The translations under genes and the position numbers were made by a program. A DNA stretch of 64,000 nt from Sphingobium sp. CECT 9361 (GTDB taxonomy: Bacteria > Pseudomonadota > Alphaproteobacteria > Sphingomonadales > Sphingomonadaceae), in contig NZ_CAKKNC010000004.1 in NCBI RefSeq assembly GCF_918741285.1, positions 186,001 to 250,000 on the forward strand, given 5' to 3'. Position 1 is the stretch's first letter, and each line of letters begins with the position of its first letter. Shown here in pieces: positions 1-9,225 of the stretch. The notes under the pieces are model-generated. The model saw nothing but the letters and a program-made list of their open reading frames with translations. It made no database searches and had not been told where the DNA came from.

Positions 1-169
1 GCGGCGCTATCTCAATCGGACGATGATGCTTCCGGTGGAGCCTGAACTGCAATTCCAGCCCGATGCTCGGACACGCTATGTCACAGTTGACGAAGTGCTG
101 GCCGATATTCGCCGCGCTGGTGTCACGCACATGGGTTTCGTGGGTAATGAGGACTATGCAGCGTTTTAA
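1..169 (+). CDS. ExbD/TolR-family protein, C-terminal end (partial)
   Basis: The frame is open from base 2 to the TAA at 167-169 and gives the last 55 residues of a protein that begins outside the window. The tail has the ExbD/TolR periplasmic pattern: RYVTVDEVLADIRRAG followed by MGFVGNE. ExbD sits in the inner membrane with ExbB and TonB and couples the proton gradient to outer-membrane receptors, so exbB and tonB are expected to the left. That fits the TonB-dependent receptor at 1490-4336, but the link is inference. Its stop overlaps the stop of the convergent TenI-like gene. TolR cannot be excluded from this fragment. Confidence 0.8.
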   Translation, partial: RRYLNRTMMLPVEPELQFQPDARTRYVTVDEVLADIRRAGVTHMGFVGNEDYAAF

Positions 170-723
170 CCGGCGCACTCTAGCCACCCATCAATTGCTG
201 CCCATCCTTTAGCGCAGGATGGGTGCAATCCGCGCCAGCGACTTGCCGTCATACCGCCCAAGGCGATGACGGGTCGATTGGCCTGTCGCGCCAACATGGC
301 AAAACGCACACGACCCAGTGTGCGGGATCCGGGATGCGAGCGTGTTGGAAAGACGGGCGAGACAAACAGGATGTCCGCGCCGGACTGCTCAGCGCTTCGC
401 ATTTCCGGTACATTATGGGCAGGGGCGCTATGGATCAGAGTGTCCGGGCCTTGCGACCGCCCATGCCATCCGTCAGCCTTCCATGCGCGCGCGGTCCGGG
501 CGTCGTCGGCCAGGAGCAATAAAAGCCGACGCCTGCGCGTAACTGCGCGTACATTGTCGAACAGCCTGCGCCGGGATTTGCGTTTCAGCCCGTAGTGGCG
601 AAACACGACGCCCGCACCGCGCGGCAGATGGTGCAGCGCTTTCATCAGGGCGTCAGTGCCAATCCGCTCGTCGGTCATCAACCAAAGCGTCGGCAGGGAT
701 TTTTTGCAGTGACGCGCTGGCAT
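166..723 (-). CDS. TenI/thiamine-phosphate synthase-like TIM-barrel protein
   Basis: About 185 residues. The start opens with LPTLWLMTDER, the typical first strand of ThiE/TenI proteins. The middle has SGADILFVSPVFPTRSHPG, where ThiE has its phosphate and pyrimidine loop, and near the end is RPVIALGGMTASRW, the C-terminal phosphate-binding strand. ThiE joins the pyrimidine and thiazole halves of thiamine; TenI relatives isomerise the thiazole or have no assigned activity. The protein is short and several ThiE catalytic positions look altered, so I call it TenI-like rather than thiE. ATG at 723 is preferred; an upstream ATG at 747 would overlap the divergent yggS start. Confidence 0.75.
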   Translation of the reverse strand: MPARHCKKSLPTLWLMTDERIGTDALMKALHHLPRGAGVVFRHYGLKRKSRRRLFDNVRAVTRRRRLLLLLADDARTARAWKADGWHGRSQGPDTLIHSAPAHNVPEMRSAEQSGADILFVSPVFPTRSHPGSRTLGRVRFAMLARQANRPVIALGGMTASRWRGLHPSCAKGWAAIDGWLECAG

Positions 724-745
724 GGGCAGGCTTATAGCAAGCGCC

Positions 746-1432
746 ATGACCTCTGCCACTTCTTCTGTCGATGCCGCAACGCGGCTCGCGACTGTCCGCA
801 ACGACATCGTTCGCGCCGCAGCCCTCACCGGACGTACGGCGCAGGATGTCACCCTCATCGCCGTGTCGAAGACCCATAACGCGGCGGAAATCACGCCGCT
901 GATCGCGGCGGGACAGCGTGTGTTTGGAGAAAACCGCGTGCAGGAGGCACAGGGCAAATGGCCTGCCTTGCGTACCGATACACCCGATATCACCCTGCAT
1001 CTCGTTGGCCAGTTGCAATCGAACAAGGCCGACGAGGCGGTTGCCCTGTTCGATGCGATCCATTCGTTGGATCGGCCTTCCCTGCTGACCGCACTTGCCA
1101 AGGCGATGGATAAAGCGGGCAAGCAGGTGCCCTGTTTCGTGCAGGTCAATATCGGCGCGGAGGCCCAGAAGGGTGGATGCCCGATCGGGGAAGTCCCTGG
1201 ACTGATCGCGCAGGCACGCGCCGCGGATGTACCGCTGCTCGGCCTGATGTGCGTGCCGCCTGCGGATGTCGAAGCAGCGCCCTATTTCGCATTGCTGGCG
1301 AAGCTCGCGCAGGAGGAAGGGCTGGCTGGCCTCTCCATGGGCATGTCGAGCGATTATGAGACCGCAATCATGCTGGGCGCAACGCATGTGCGTGTCGGCA
1401 CGGCGCTCTTCGGCGGACGGCCTGTCGCATAG
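746..1432 (+). CDS. yggS: YggS/PROSC family pyridoxal-phosphate homeostasis protein
   Basis: A protein of 228 residues, the family's normal length. It is a single-domain alanine-racemase-like TIM barrel that binds pyridoxal phosphate and buffers PLP and amino-acid pools in the cytoplasm without known catalysis. The PLP lysine is Lys42 in LIAVSKTH. Other landmarks are VFGENRVQEAQGK, HLVGQLQSNKA (HxIGxLQxNK family motif), SMGMSSDYETAI and VRVGTALFGGR at the end. The ATG at 746 is chosen over the ATG at 722 because the shorter form starts where the family starts. It is divergent from the TenI-like gene and ends just before a bidirectional terminator. Confidence 0.93.
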   Translation: MTSATSSVDAATRLATVRNDIVRAAALTGRTAQDVTLIAVSKTHNAAEITPLIAAGQRVFGENRVQEAQGKWPALRTDTPDITLHLVGQLQSNKADEAVALFDAIHSLDRPSLLTALAKAMDKAGKQVPCFVQVNIGAEAQKGGCPIGEVPGLIAQARAADVPLLGLMCVPPADVEAAPYFALLAKLAQEEGLAGLSMGMSSDYETAIMLGATHVRVGTALFGGRPVA

Positions 1433-1433
1433 T

Positions 1434-1474
1434 AAAAGGCCCGCCCCATCATGCGGTGGAGCGGGCCTTTATTT
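1434..1474. terminator. bidirectional intrinsic terminator between yggS and the TonB receptor gene
   Basis: AAAGGCCCGC at 1435-1444 pairs perfectly with GCGGGCCTTT at 1461-1470. The stem is flanked by an A-run on one side and TTTATTT on the other, so it can terminate both yggS and the convergent receptor gene. Confidence 0.85.
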
Positions 1475-1489
1475 GCACCGATCAGACGA

Positions 1490-4336
1490 TTAGAACTTCC
1501 CGCGAAGGGTAACCCCGTAGGTGCGCGGTTCGGCGAGATACGCGGAGATCAACTGGTTCGCCATGACAGCGCCCGATACCCGCCCGAACTGACCGACACT
1601 GGATGTCGAAGGGCTGCTTGACTGTAGCGGGCTGCTGAAGGCAACCTGCGTATAGTCCTTGTTGAAGATGTTCTGTCCCCAGAATTCCACGGCCCAGGCC
1701 TGATTCTTGCCCCTTAAGCCGACACGCGCATTGAAGATCGCAAAACCGTCCTGGCCCTTTTCGGGGAACAGATCGGACCCGGTATTGTAGTCGCTGGTCA
1801 TGCGGCCATCGACATAGAACAAGGCCGAAAGACCGCTTGTGCCGATGTCCGGGGTCCAGGCGACGCTCGCTGTCGTCACGAGTTCCGGAGCGTTCGAGTT
1901 GATGCTGCCGGGCAGCAGGAACAATGCCGGGTCGAGCGGCACCTGACCATTGGAGCTACCGACGAGGCGGTTGGCATATTTTGCACGCGCGTAGGTAAAG
2001 CCACCCGTCAAACGCAGATTGCGTGCTGGCGAAGCGGTCATTTCCAGTTCGACACCCTGGCTGATCAGGCCCGGCTTCACATCGCCGCTATCGCAACGGC
2101 CACCGCCCGCTGCTGGCGATCCTGCCGTCAGATCGCTGCCGCAGCCGTTGATGTTCTGCACGACGAACCCGGTGCCGTTAAACGTGTTCAACTGGAAGTT
2201 CTTGAACTCCTGCCGGAACGCCGCGACGTTGATGCTCCATTTGGGCTGGCTGAACTTGATACCCAGTTCGTAGGCATCGACCTTCTCCGCGTCGAAGCGA
2301 AGCGACGTCACGTCGGCATTGGAGCGGGGAGAGAACACGGCTGGAACCGGGTTTACGCCGGTCGTTCCTAACTGGAAGCGATCGAGGTTAAAACCGCCAG
2401 CCTTGTAGCCCTTCGAATAGCTGGCATAGGTCAGGAGGTTGTTGGTGGGCTTCCAGGAAAGAACGCCCGTGCCCGAGAATTCACCGTCGCTGAAGCTGTC
2501 GTTGAGGTCCAGAGCATTAAGTGTCGTGCTGCTATTACCCAGGCACCCCAGCGTCAGGATACCACCGGCAAGCGCCTGCGCACTGCCCAGGGCCGGGTTG
2601 ATCGCCACCGCAGGCAGGCTGGAGGATTGCAACGCAGCACAGGTCGCATTGTTGTTATTGAGGTCCGCCGAGAACTTCTTGCGCTCACGGGTGTAACGCA
2701 CGCCGATGGTCAGATCGACCCGATCGGTCAAATGCACGATATTGTGCGTGAAGAGCGCCCAGTTGCGGCTGTTCTGATAGTAGCGGTTGTCGACATCGCC
2801 AGCACCGTTGGGGATAGCTGCCAACGCCCTAAGGCCGTTGCCCAAACCCGTCGAAATGGCGCCAGCCTGTGCAGCCGCAGTGCCTGCAGGAAGGCCCGCG
2901 TTAAGGAATGCAGCGTTCAGCCCGGTGTTCAGATTGCCCTGCGTGGCGGCAATCAGCGGCGTAGTCGCTGCGCCGCTGGAGCAGGCCGCAAGCTGTCCCG
3001 CCGTGAAGTTGCTGTTCACACCTGAGCCCGCCATCAGGCGGCAGGCCGCAAAGCGCCCGTAATCGGCACCGAAGCGAATATTATCCCGCAGTGTCAGCTT
3101 TTCATTGGCGAAATAGCCGCCGACAAGCCAGTCGAGCTTGTCGCTGAAAGCCGATCCCTGCAGACGCAATTCCTGCGTAAACGTCTTGAACTGACGGAAC
3201 GTACCGGGATCGCGGTAGAGCAGATCGGCAGTGCCGTAGTCGTAATCGCCATAATCCTTGCTCTTATAGTCGCGATAGGCCGTAATGCTGGTCAGCGTTG
3301 CGCCGCCGAAGTCATAGTTGATTTCGCCTGAAACGCCCCAATCCTTCAGCTTGCTGACATATTCGCGGCCGGGTGTGATGCTGAGTTCGCGATCATAGGG
3401 ATCGGCGGGAAATACGGCGCCCTGTCCCTGCAGGATCGATACGATCCTGTTGAACGGCGCAACGCTATATGTCTCTCCACCAGAAGCGGGACGGCGTTCG
3501 CGCGTTTCGATATAGGCAGCGCCGCAGCAGCTTTCGTCGCGGTTGGTATAGTCGCCGATCAAACGCACCGACAGGGCATCGGTGGGTTCGAACAGCATCT
3601 GCCCACGCAGGAAATAGCGGTCGCGATCGTTGGTATCGCCAACCTTGTTGCCCGTCCTGTCGATCAGATCGTAAAAGCCGTCACGCTTCGACAGGACACC
3701 GTCGAGGCTGACTGCCAGCGTATCGGTGATCGGGCCGGTGATGCGGCCGGCCAGACGCCAGTAATCGTAATTACCGTATGTGATCTCGCCACTGCCGCCC
3801 AGCTTGAATTCGGGCTTCTTGCTGACGATGTTGAGCAGACCTGCAGAAGCATTGCGGCCAAACAGCGTGCCTTGCGGTCCGCGCAGCACTTCGACCCGCT
3901 CGATCTCTCCAAGTTCGTTGAGGCCAGCGCCGGTACGCGACCGATACACGCCGTCGATGAACACAGCGACCGAGCTTTCGAGACCGGGATTATCGCCGAC
4001 GGTGCCGATGCCACGAATGCGTGCCGAGCCATTGGCTTCGGAGCCGGTCGACGACACCAGCAAGGATGGTGCAAGCTGGTTGAGTTGACGGATGTCGCTG
4101 GCGCCGCTGTTCTGCAGTGACTGCGCCGTAACCGCCGACACAGCGATCGGCACGTCAGACAACGGGCTGGCGCGGCGCGTAGCCGTAACGATGATGTCGC
4201 TTTCATTACCCGTCGGTTCAGCCTGGGGCGCAGCATCCGAATTTTGCGCAACAGCTTCCTGCGCATAAGCAGGGACCGCAGCGATGGCGATGAGCGCTAC
4301 GGCGCTCGCAGTTTGCAACCAAGGCTTTTTGTTCAT
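1490..4336 (-). CDS. TonB-dependent outer-membrane receptor
   Basis: 948 residues. It has a Sec signal peptide (MNKKPWLQTASAVALIAIAA.., cleavage near AYAQ), a TonB-box/plug start (SDIIVTATRR) at about residue 46, the plug motifs RIRGIG and VEVLRGPQGTLFGRNASAG, then a 22-strand barrel ending VTLRGKF with a C-terminal Phe. These proteins import bulky nutrients such as siderophores, glycans and aromatics across the outer membrane using TonB/ExbBD energy. The barrel has long loops rich in Gly/Ala/Ser near residues 440-530 and a Cys pair (NGCGSDL..GGRCDSGD). The substrate cannot be read from sequence. The start is supported by a GAGGG ribosome-binding site upstream. Confidence 0.93.
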   Translation of the reverse strand: MNKKPWLQTASAVALIAIAAVPAYAQEAVAQNSDAAPQAEPTGNESDIIVTATRRASPLSDVPIAVSAVTAQSLQNSGASDIRQLNQLAPSLLVSSTGSEANGSARIRGIGTVGDNPGLESSVAVFIDGVYRSRTGAGLNELGEIERVEVLRGPQGTLFGRNASAGLLNIVSKKPEFKLGGSGEITYGNYDYWRLAGRITGPITDTLAVSLDGVLSKRDGFYDLIDRTGNKVGDTNDRDRYFLRGQMLFEPTDALSVRLIGDYTNRDESCCGAAYIETRERRPASGGETYSVAPFNRIVSILQGQGAVFPADPYDRELSITPGREYVSKLKDWGVSGEINYDFGGATLTSITAYRDYKSKDYGDYDYGTADLLYRDPGTFRQFKTFTQELRLQGSAFSDKLDWLVGGYFANEKLTLRDNIRFGADYGRFAACRLMAGSGVNSNFTAGQLAACSSGAATTPLIAATQGNLNTGLNAAFLNAGLPAGTAAAQAGAISTGLGNGLRALAAIPNGAGDVDNRYYQNSRNWALFTHNIVHLTDRVDLTIGVRYTRERKKFSADLNNNNATCAALQSSSLPAVAINPALGSAQALAGGILTLGCLGNSSTTLNALDLNDSFSDGEFSGTGVLSWKPTNNLLTYASYSKGYKAGGFNLDRFQLGTTGVNPVPAVFSPRSNADVTSLRFDAEKVDAYELGIKFSQPKWSINVAAFRQEFKNFQLNTFNGTGFVVQNINGCGSDLTAGSPAAGGGRCDSGDVKPGLISQGVELEMTASPARNLRLTGGFTYARAKYANRLVGSSNGQVPLDPALFLLPGSINSNAPELVTTASVAWTPDIGTSGLSALFYVDGRMTSDYNTGSDLFPEKGQDGFAIFNARVGLRGKNQAWAVEFWGQNIFNKDYTQVAFSSPLQSSSPSTSSVGQFGRVSGAVMANQLISAYLAEPRTYGVTLRGKF

Positions 4337-4516
4337 GGGACACCCTCTCTAACTGCGTGGCTATGTTACCACGTCGATCGTCAGGATAATCGTAGGATTT
4401 ATAAGGCCGCATAGCAATACAGCCCTGTGTTTTCAGGAAAATGCGGCGCTTATGCAACAGTCAGCGATGCTGCATTGCAACAGCCTGAGCTTTCCGTACC
4501 GTCACCTTTACGTGCC

Positions 4517-5218
4517 TTAAGCGGTGCGACGACAAAGCTGCGGCGAGAGCAGCGGAAAGCGCAGTAATTGGCCGTTCAGAGGCACCAGCGCTTCACCGGT
4601 ATCGCCGACCAATTTCCGAATCTGTGCATGCCCGGCGTCAAGCCCGCCGGTCAGCGCACCGAACGCGGGCAGGATCATCTTGCCAGCGCCTTTGACGAAA
4701 CAGGGACGGGCCACGTTCCGTCCACGAAATGACATCCGCAGCTTGGGATGATAGTGTCCCGATATTTCCGGGCGCGGGTCTTCGCTGCTGGCTTCATGCC
4801 GCAACACGATACCGTCCACTATGGCTTCAGTAACGACTTGCCCGCCCAGCGCCGCAAAGTGCACCGACTCTGTCATGGCAACATCGTGATTGCCCGTCAC
4901 CCAAATCCACCGAAGTGTCGATGTCAGCGCGACCAGACGTGCGCGAACATCGGCAGGGAGACGGGCGGGCCCATGGCTGTCGTGGAAGCTGTCGCCCAGA
5001 CACCAAAGCTCCTCCGCGCCGGTATCGGCGACAAGTCGCTCGACGGCATGAAGCGTTGCCATGCTGTCATAAGGCGGCAGCATCTGCCCCGACCGGGCAT
5101 ACCAGCTCGCCTTTTCAAAGTGCAGATCGGCCACCAGCAGCGCCTTGCGCGCAGGCCAGTACAGGGCAGCCTGAGGCAAAGCGTGCAGTGTGTGACCGGC
5201 GAACGAAAGGGGAACCAT
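4517..5218 (-). CDS. pdeM: ligase-associated DNA damage response endonuclease PdeM
   Basis: A calcineurin-like metallophosphoesterase of 233 residues. The two-metal motifs are in order: ADLHFEK (Asp31, His33), LGDSFHD (75-80), TGNHD (109-112) and SGHYHPK in the C-terminal half. This set, with the N-terminal [23 protein letters not shown], is typical of PdeM, which in many bacteria is encoded beside an ATP-dependent DNA ligase, an Lhr-like helicase and an exonuclease in a DNA-repair cluster. Those partners are not in this window, so the gene is either solitary here or moved away from its cluster. It is divergent from trhO with a 63-base gap. Confidence 0.87.
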   Translation of the reverse strand: MVPLSFAGHTLHALPQAALYWPARKALLVADLHFEKASWYARSGQMLPPYDSMATLHAVERLVADTGAEELWCLGDSFHDSHGPARLPADVRARLVALTSTLRWIWVTGNHDVAMTESVHFAALGGQVVTEAIVDGIVLRHEASSEDPRPEISGHYHPKLRMSFRGRNVARPCFVKGAGKMILPAFGALTGGLDAGHAQIRKLVGDTGEALVPLNGQLLRFPLLSPQLCRRTA

Positions 5219-5281
5219 GCCCCTCTATGCGCTGTGCGGCATGGGCTTTCAACTGGCGGGATGCGGGATTATAGGGCCGAT

Positions 5282-6133
5282 ATGCTCGATCCATCGCAAA
5301 ACCCTGAACCGCTTACCGTCGCAGCCTTATACCGGTTCGCGCACTTTTCCGATCCAACAGCCTTGCGTGAGCCGCTGCTGGCCGTGTGCGAAGCGGGGGG
5401 CATCCGCGGCACGCTGCTGTTGGCGAAGGAAGGCATCAACGGCACGATTGCCGGCCCAAAGGACGGGATTGCACAGGTTCTGACCCATATTCGCGGCTTG
5501 CCCGACTGTGCGGCGCTCGACGTCAAATATGCGCAGACAGACGTTATGCCCTTCGGTCGCATGAAGGTGCGCGTGAAGCAGGAAATCGTGACCATGCGCC
5601 AAGGTAACCTCGACCCCGCGCGGCAGGCCGGCATCTACGTCGATCCGCAAGACTGGAACGCGCTGATCGCCGATCCTGACACGGTCGTGATCGATACGCG
5701 CAATGTTTATGAAGTTTCGATTGGGACATTCGAAGGCGCGGTCGATCCGGGAACGCGGTCGTTCCGAGAGTTTCCGGCATGGTTCGATGCGTTTTCGGCG
5801 GAGCTGGCGGCACAGGGGCGTAGCCCGAAAATCGCCATGTTCTGCACCGGCGGCATACGGTGCGAAAAGTCGACGGCCTATGCCCGGGTGCAAGGCCTAG
5901 GAGACGTATATCACCTTAATGGCGGGATATTGCGGTATCTGGAGGAAGTGCCGGAGGAGCAGAGCCTCTGGCATGGCGAATGCTTCGTATTCGACGACCG
6001 CGTATCGGTGGGGCACGGGTTGCAGCCTGGCACGCATAGCCTGTGCCAATCTTGCGGCGCTGCCTTTCCAGAGGGCGCAGCGCATGATTGCGGCAATCGA
6101 TCAGGGGTTAAGCGCGGCGAGTTGCTGCCCTGA
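5282..6133 (+). CDS. trhO: tRNA uridine(34) hydroxylase TrhO (rhodanese-like, YceA family)
   Basis: 283 residues. TrhO hydroxylates U34 in the tRNA wobble position, an oxygen-dependent step towards 5-methoxy/carboxymethoxy-uridine. An N-terminal acylphosphatase-like domain ([16 protein letters not shown]) is followed by a rhodanese domain ([18 protein letters not shown]) with active-site Cys188 in [13 protein letters not shown]-terminal Cys-rich tail (CQSCG and a later Cys270) may bind metal. The frame is open far upstream to 4748, but homology begins at the ATG at 5282. The last 33 bases overlap the end of the convergent retropepsin-like gene. Confidence 0.93.
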   Translation: MLDPSQNPEPLTVAALYRFAHFSDPTALREPLLAVCEAGGIRGTLLLAKEGINGTIAGPKDGIAQVLTHIRGLPDCAALDVKYAQTDVMPFGRMKVRVKQEIVTMRQGNLDPARQAGIYVDPQDWNALIADPDTVVIDTRNVYEVSIGTFEGAVDPGTRSFREFPAWFDAFSAELAAQGRSPKIAMFCTGGIRCEKSTAYARVQGLGDVYHLNGGILRYLEEVPEEQSLWHGECFVFDDRVSVGHGLQPGTHSLCQSCGAAFPEGAAHDCGNRSGVKRGELLP

Positions 6134-7063
6134 AAGCGCGCCCTGATCGGGCAGCAGAAAGTCCACGCGCTTGGCGCCGAAGTCGATGGCAACGCGCTGA
6201 AATGCGCGGAGGGCATTGATACCGAGGAGGAGCGCGGGTTTCTCCGACAATCCCAATTCAGCAAAAGGGGCAGCATCGGCAAACATGATCGGTACATCGG
6301 TCATGGTCAGATTGCCCATCTTCAATTTACGCATCACGCCCCATTGCCCGGTGATCGTATGTCCCGACACGCTCATCATCGTCGCGGTACCCGAAAAGCG
6401 GCCCTTCTGCTTGCGAGTCAGACGCTTGAGCAAGGCAGCATTCCCCACACTATATTCCGTGCCGGTGTCCAGAATGACGTTCACACGCTGCCCTTCCGCA
6501 TGGGAATCGAGCAATATCAACTGCCCCAGCTTGCTGCGCGCAGTCACCACAATGGCGTCGGGTTCGTCCTTAGCCTTGCGGTGCCGCGTCGGTCCAATTT
6601 CCATGCGGCCGGTACGGAAATTGAGGACCAGGCGTTTGGACTGCAGCCCGTCCAGCCCCAATAGTCCCTCGGCACCCAGATGTTCGCCGGAAAAGACCGG
6701 CGCCTGAATGTCGTTTACATATGTCGTACCGAAAGACAGACGCGGCACGGTTACCGTGTCGACATTGGTCGTGCCGGTCATGCTCAACACCCTGACCTGC
6801 ACGTCGGCGACAAGAGCGAGCCGATCGGCAAGCTCGCGGGACACGACAGTGCGCTGCGATCCGGTATCGACTATGAACGCATAGGGCCCTTTATCGTCTA
6901 TGCGGATGGGGATGCTGACGCGATTGTCGGGGTCGTTGGTCGTCTGCACGACTGCAGGCGGCTCGGCGGGATCGAGTGAGGCGGTGCCAGCGACCTGCGC
7001 CAAAGCGGCAGCAGGAGCGACCGCAACGAGCAGCCCCATCATAGTGTGCCGCAATCCCGACAT
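6101..7063 (-). CDS. secreted retropepsin-like protein with two aspartyl-protease half-domains
   Basis: 320 residues. A signal peptide (about residues 1-22, ending AALAQ) is followed by two related half-domains. The first has [12 protein letters not shown] (Asp66-Thr-Gly) with [12 protein letters not shown] downstream; the second has [12 protein letters not shown] (Asp199-Thr-Gly) with [12 protein letters not shown] downstream. DTG followed by a hydrophobic-hydrophobic-Gly motif is the retropepsin pattern. Two copies in one chain would let the protein form the two-Asp active site intramolecularly, as pepsins do, whereas retroviral enzymes dimerise. Substrate is unknown; the site of action is probably the periplasm. 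Convergent with trhO. Confidence 0.82.
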   Translation of the reverse strand: MSGLRHTMMGLLVAVAPAAALAQVAGTASLDPAEPPAVVQTTNDPDNRVSIPIRIDDKGPYAFIVDTGSQRTVVSRELADRLALVADVQVRVLSMTGTTNVDTVTVPRLSFGTTYVNDIQAPVFSGEHLGAEGLLGLDGLQSKRLVLNFRTGRMEIGPTRHRKAKDEPDAIVVTARSKLGQLILLDSHAEGQRVNVILDTGTEYSVGNAALLKRLTRKQKGRFSGTATMMSVSGHTITGQWGVMRKLKMGNLTMTDVPIMFADAAPFAELGLSEKPALLLGINALRAFQRVAIDFGAKRVDFLLPDQGALSGQQLAALNP

Positions 7064-7141
7064 CGCTGCTCTCCCACTTCATTTTATTGTGTGAGCAGCA
7101 TAACACAGTTCAGGGTCGCTCTCAACGCAAGCACGTCGACG

Positions 7142-8923
7142 CTATTTCGCCTTTTCAGTCGCAATCCACTCGTCAATCTGCGCGTTCAGCACATCCAATG
7201 GCACTGCCCCCTGCGCCAGCACGGCATCGTGAAAGCGCGATAGCACGAACTTTGGCCCGAGCGCCTTTTCCGCCTTTTCCCGCAGTTCGCGGATGCGGAT
7301 CTCGCCGATCTTATAGCCAAGTGCCTGCCCCGGCCAACTGATGTAACGGTTGACCTCCGCGTCGATATTCGCTGCGCTGAGCGCGGTGTTGTCGGTCATG
7401 AACGCCACCGCTTTCGCCTTGTCCCAGCCCTTGGCATGCAGGCCAGTATCCACCACCAGACGGCAAGCTCGCCACATTTCGTACGACAAGCGCCCCATCA
7501 TCTTTTCGGGCGTATCGTACAGCCCCATCTCCTCACCCAGATATTCGGTATACAGCCCCCAGCCCTCCACGAAGGCTGTGAACCCCGCCGCGCTTTTGCG
7601 GAACGGTGCAAGATCCAGTTCCTGCTGAAGCGCGATCTGATTATGGTGACCCGGCACGGACTCATGCGCCGTCAGCGCGGGCAATTCCCACAACGGCCGC
7701 TGATCAAGTTTCGACGTATTGACATAATAGGTGCCGGCAATCCCGCTCTGCGGCGAACCAGGGTTGTAATACGCGGTCGTCGTGGTCTCCGCGATTTCGG
7801 CAGGGATAGCGCGGACCCCATAAGGCAAACGTGGCAGCCGCCCGAAATAGCGCGGCATCAGGCCGTCGATGACCTTCGCCTGCCATGCGGCTGCATTGAG
7901 CAATTCCTGCGGCGTTTTGGCATAATATTTCGGATCGGTGCGCAGGCTCGCGATGAAGGCTTCACGGGTCGGGAAGCCTGCAGCCTTTGCCGTTTCGTTC
8001 ATGCGCGCACGGATACGCGCCACTTCCTTCAGGCCGATCTGGTGAATTTGCTCAGGCGTCAGATCGGTGGTCGTATGCGCCTTCACACGCGCAGCGTACC
8101 AGGCCGCTCCGCCCGGAAGAGCCGCTGCACCATCGGCCTTGCGGCATTTGGGAAGATAGCCGGACACAAAATATGCACGGAATTTCTCATATTCGGGCGT
8201 CAGTACATCGCGGATTAGCGCCGTTGCGCGGGCCTGCATGGCGGTCCACTCCGCAGCGCTCATGTCGCGTGGGCGGGTACGGCGGAACGGCCCGTAAAAG
8301 CGCGTATCCTCCGGCGGTCCGGCAACCGCGCCGCTGATCGTCTTTTCAAAGCCGCCCAGTACCGAGCAGGGCTGAACATAGCCCTTTTGCACTGCCTGCC
8401 GCGTGATCGTCAGGGCCTGATCGTTGAACTGCGGATATTGCGCCAGACGAGCCAGATAGCTTTCATAGTCCGCGCGCGTGGCAAAGGGCAGATTGTCGCC
8501 CAGCCCGGCAAAGCTTTGATGCCAGCCATAATAGGTCGTGAACAGCATCATGCGTGCGCCGTGCCGATTGTCTTCCACATCCTCCGCCAGCATGAATCGC
8601 AACACGCCTTTGTTGGTACGCTCTGACGGTGCCAGGTCGGCATCTGGAATAGCGTTCAACCTGTCGAGCAACACCTGTTCCGCTGCGGCATCACGGTCTC
8701 TCGCGGCCAAAGAGATATCCGGCACCTGCGCGTCATAGTCCCGCACTCCCAAAGCCGTCGCATCGAACGGATGAGCAGAAAGCCACCATTTCCAGTGATC
8801 GTCGATGACCGACTGCAAGCGCTGCGAAGCCGCTTCGGGTCGCACCTGCCCCTGTTGCGCCAATGCGGACGGTGCGGCGCACAACAGGGAAACTGCCAAT
8901 ATGGACTTGGAAAGAATATGCAC
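7142..8923 (-). CDS. DUF885 family protein, exported metallopeptidase-like
   Basis: About 593 residues from a GTG start. The frame is open for another 42 codons upstream, but the GTG at 8923 begins a clear signal peptide (HILSKSILAVSLLCAAPSALA) and has GGAGGGG upstream in the transcript sense. The mature chain is a DUF885 domain. LTAHESVPGHHNQ near residue 420 resembles a gluzincin-type HExxxH zinc site. GWGLYTEYLGEEMG and YKIGEIRIRELREKAEKALG are further family landmarks. DUF885 proteins are common as multiple paralogues in sphingomonads and xanthomonads; peptidase or esterase activity is suspected but not established. Confidence 0.88.
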   Translation of the reverse strand: MHILSKSILAVSLLCAAPSALAQQGQVRPEAASQRLQSVIDDHWKWWLSAHPFDATALGVRDYDAQVPDISLAARDRDAAAEQVLLDRLNAIPDADLAPSERTNKGVLRFMLAEDVEDNRHGARMMLFTTYYGWHQSFAGLGDNLPFATRADYESYLARLAQYPQFNDQALTITRQAVQKGYVQPCSVLGGFEKTISGAVAGPPEDTRFYGPFRRTRPRDMSAAEWTAMQARATALIRDVLTPEYEKFRAYFVSGYLPKCRKADGAAALPGGAAWYAARVKAHTTTDLTPEQIHQIGLKEVARIRARMNETAKAAGFPTREAFIASLRTDPKYYAKTPQELLNAAAWQAKVIDGLMPRYFGRLPRLPYGVRAIPAEIAETTTTAYYNPGSPQSGIAGTYYVNTSKLDQRPLWELPALTAHESVPGHHNQIALQQELDLAPFRKSAAGFTAFVEGWGLYTEYLGEEMGLYDTPEKMMGRLSYEMWRACRLVVDTGLHAKGWDKAKAVAFMTDNTALSAANIDAEVNRYISWPGQALGYKIGEIRIRELREKAEKALGPKFVLSRFHDAVLAQGAVPLDVLNAQIDEWIATEKAK

Positions 8924-9225
8924 CGTCTTGCCCCTCCGCACTGTCGACCGTCGCGATAGTGCCGGGATATCGAATTCAGATGCAAGGCAGAAAATCAGGG
9001 CCATCCAGCTCCAGACTAGACACTTAGCGCCAGAACATATAAAGAACATTCATAGAGAATGATCCATTACGGTTGTGGTCGCTCATGGCAGTTCGCCGCT
9101 TTTGCGGCGTAGGGAGGCACTCTGTGCGCAACTTTTTGAATTACCTCCAAAACCGAGGAATGCGTGCGGAACTAAAACGGATTCTTCCCTTAGAGTTATA
9201 AAGCAGGTGAGCATGGAGGTGGTTT
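8924..9225. other. intergenic region between divergent DUF885 and MarR-like genes
   Basis: About 300 bases holding the promoters of two divergent genes. It is noticeably richer in A+T than the flanking genes around 9030-9060 and 9150-9200. A good ribosome-binding site (GGAGGT) lies at the right end before the ATG at 9226. I see no hairpin, repeat or small gene that I would defend. Confidence 0.5.
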
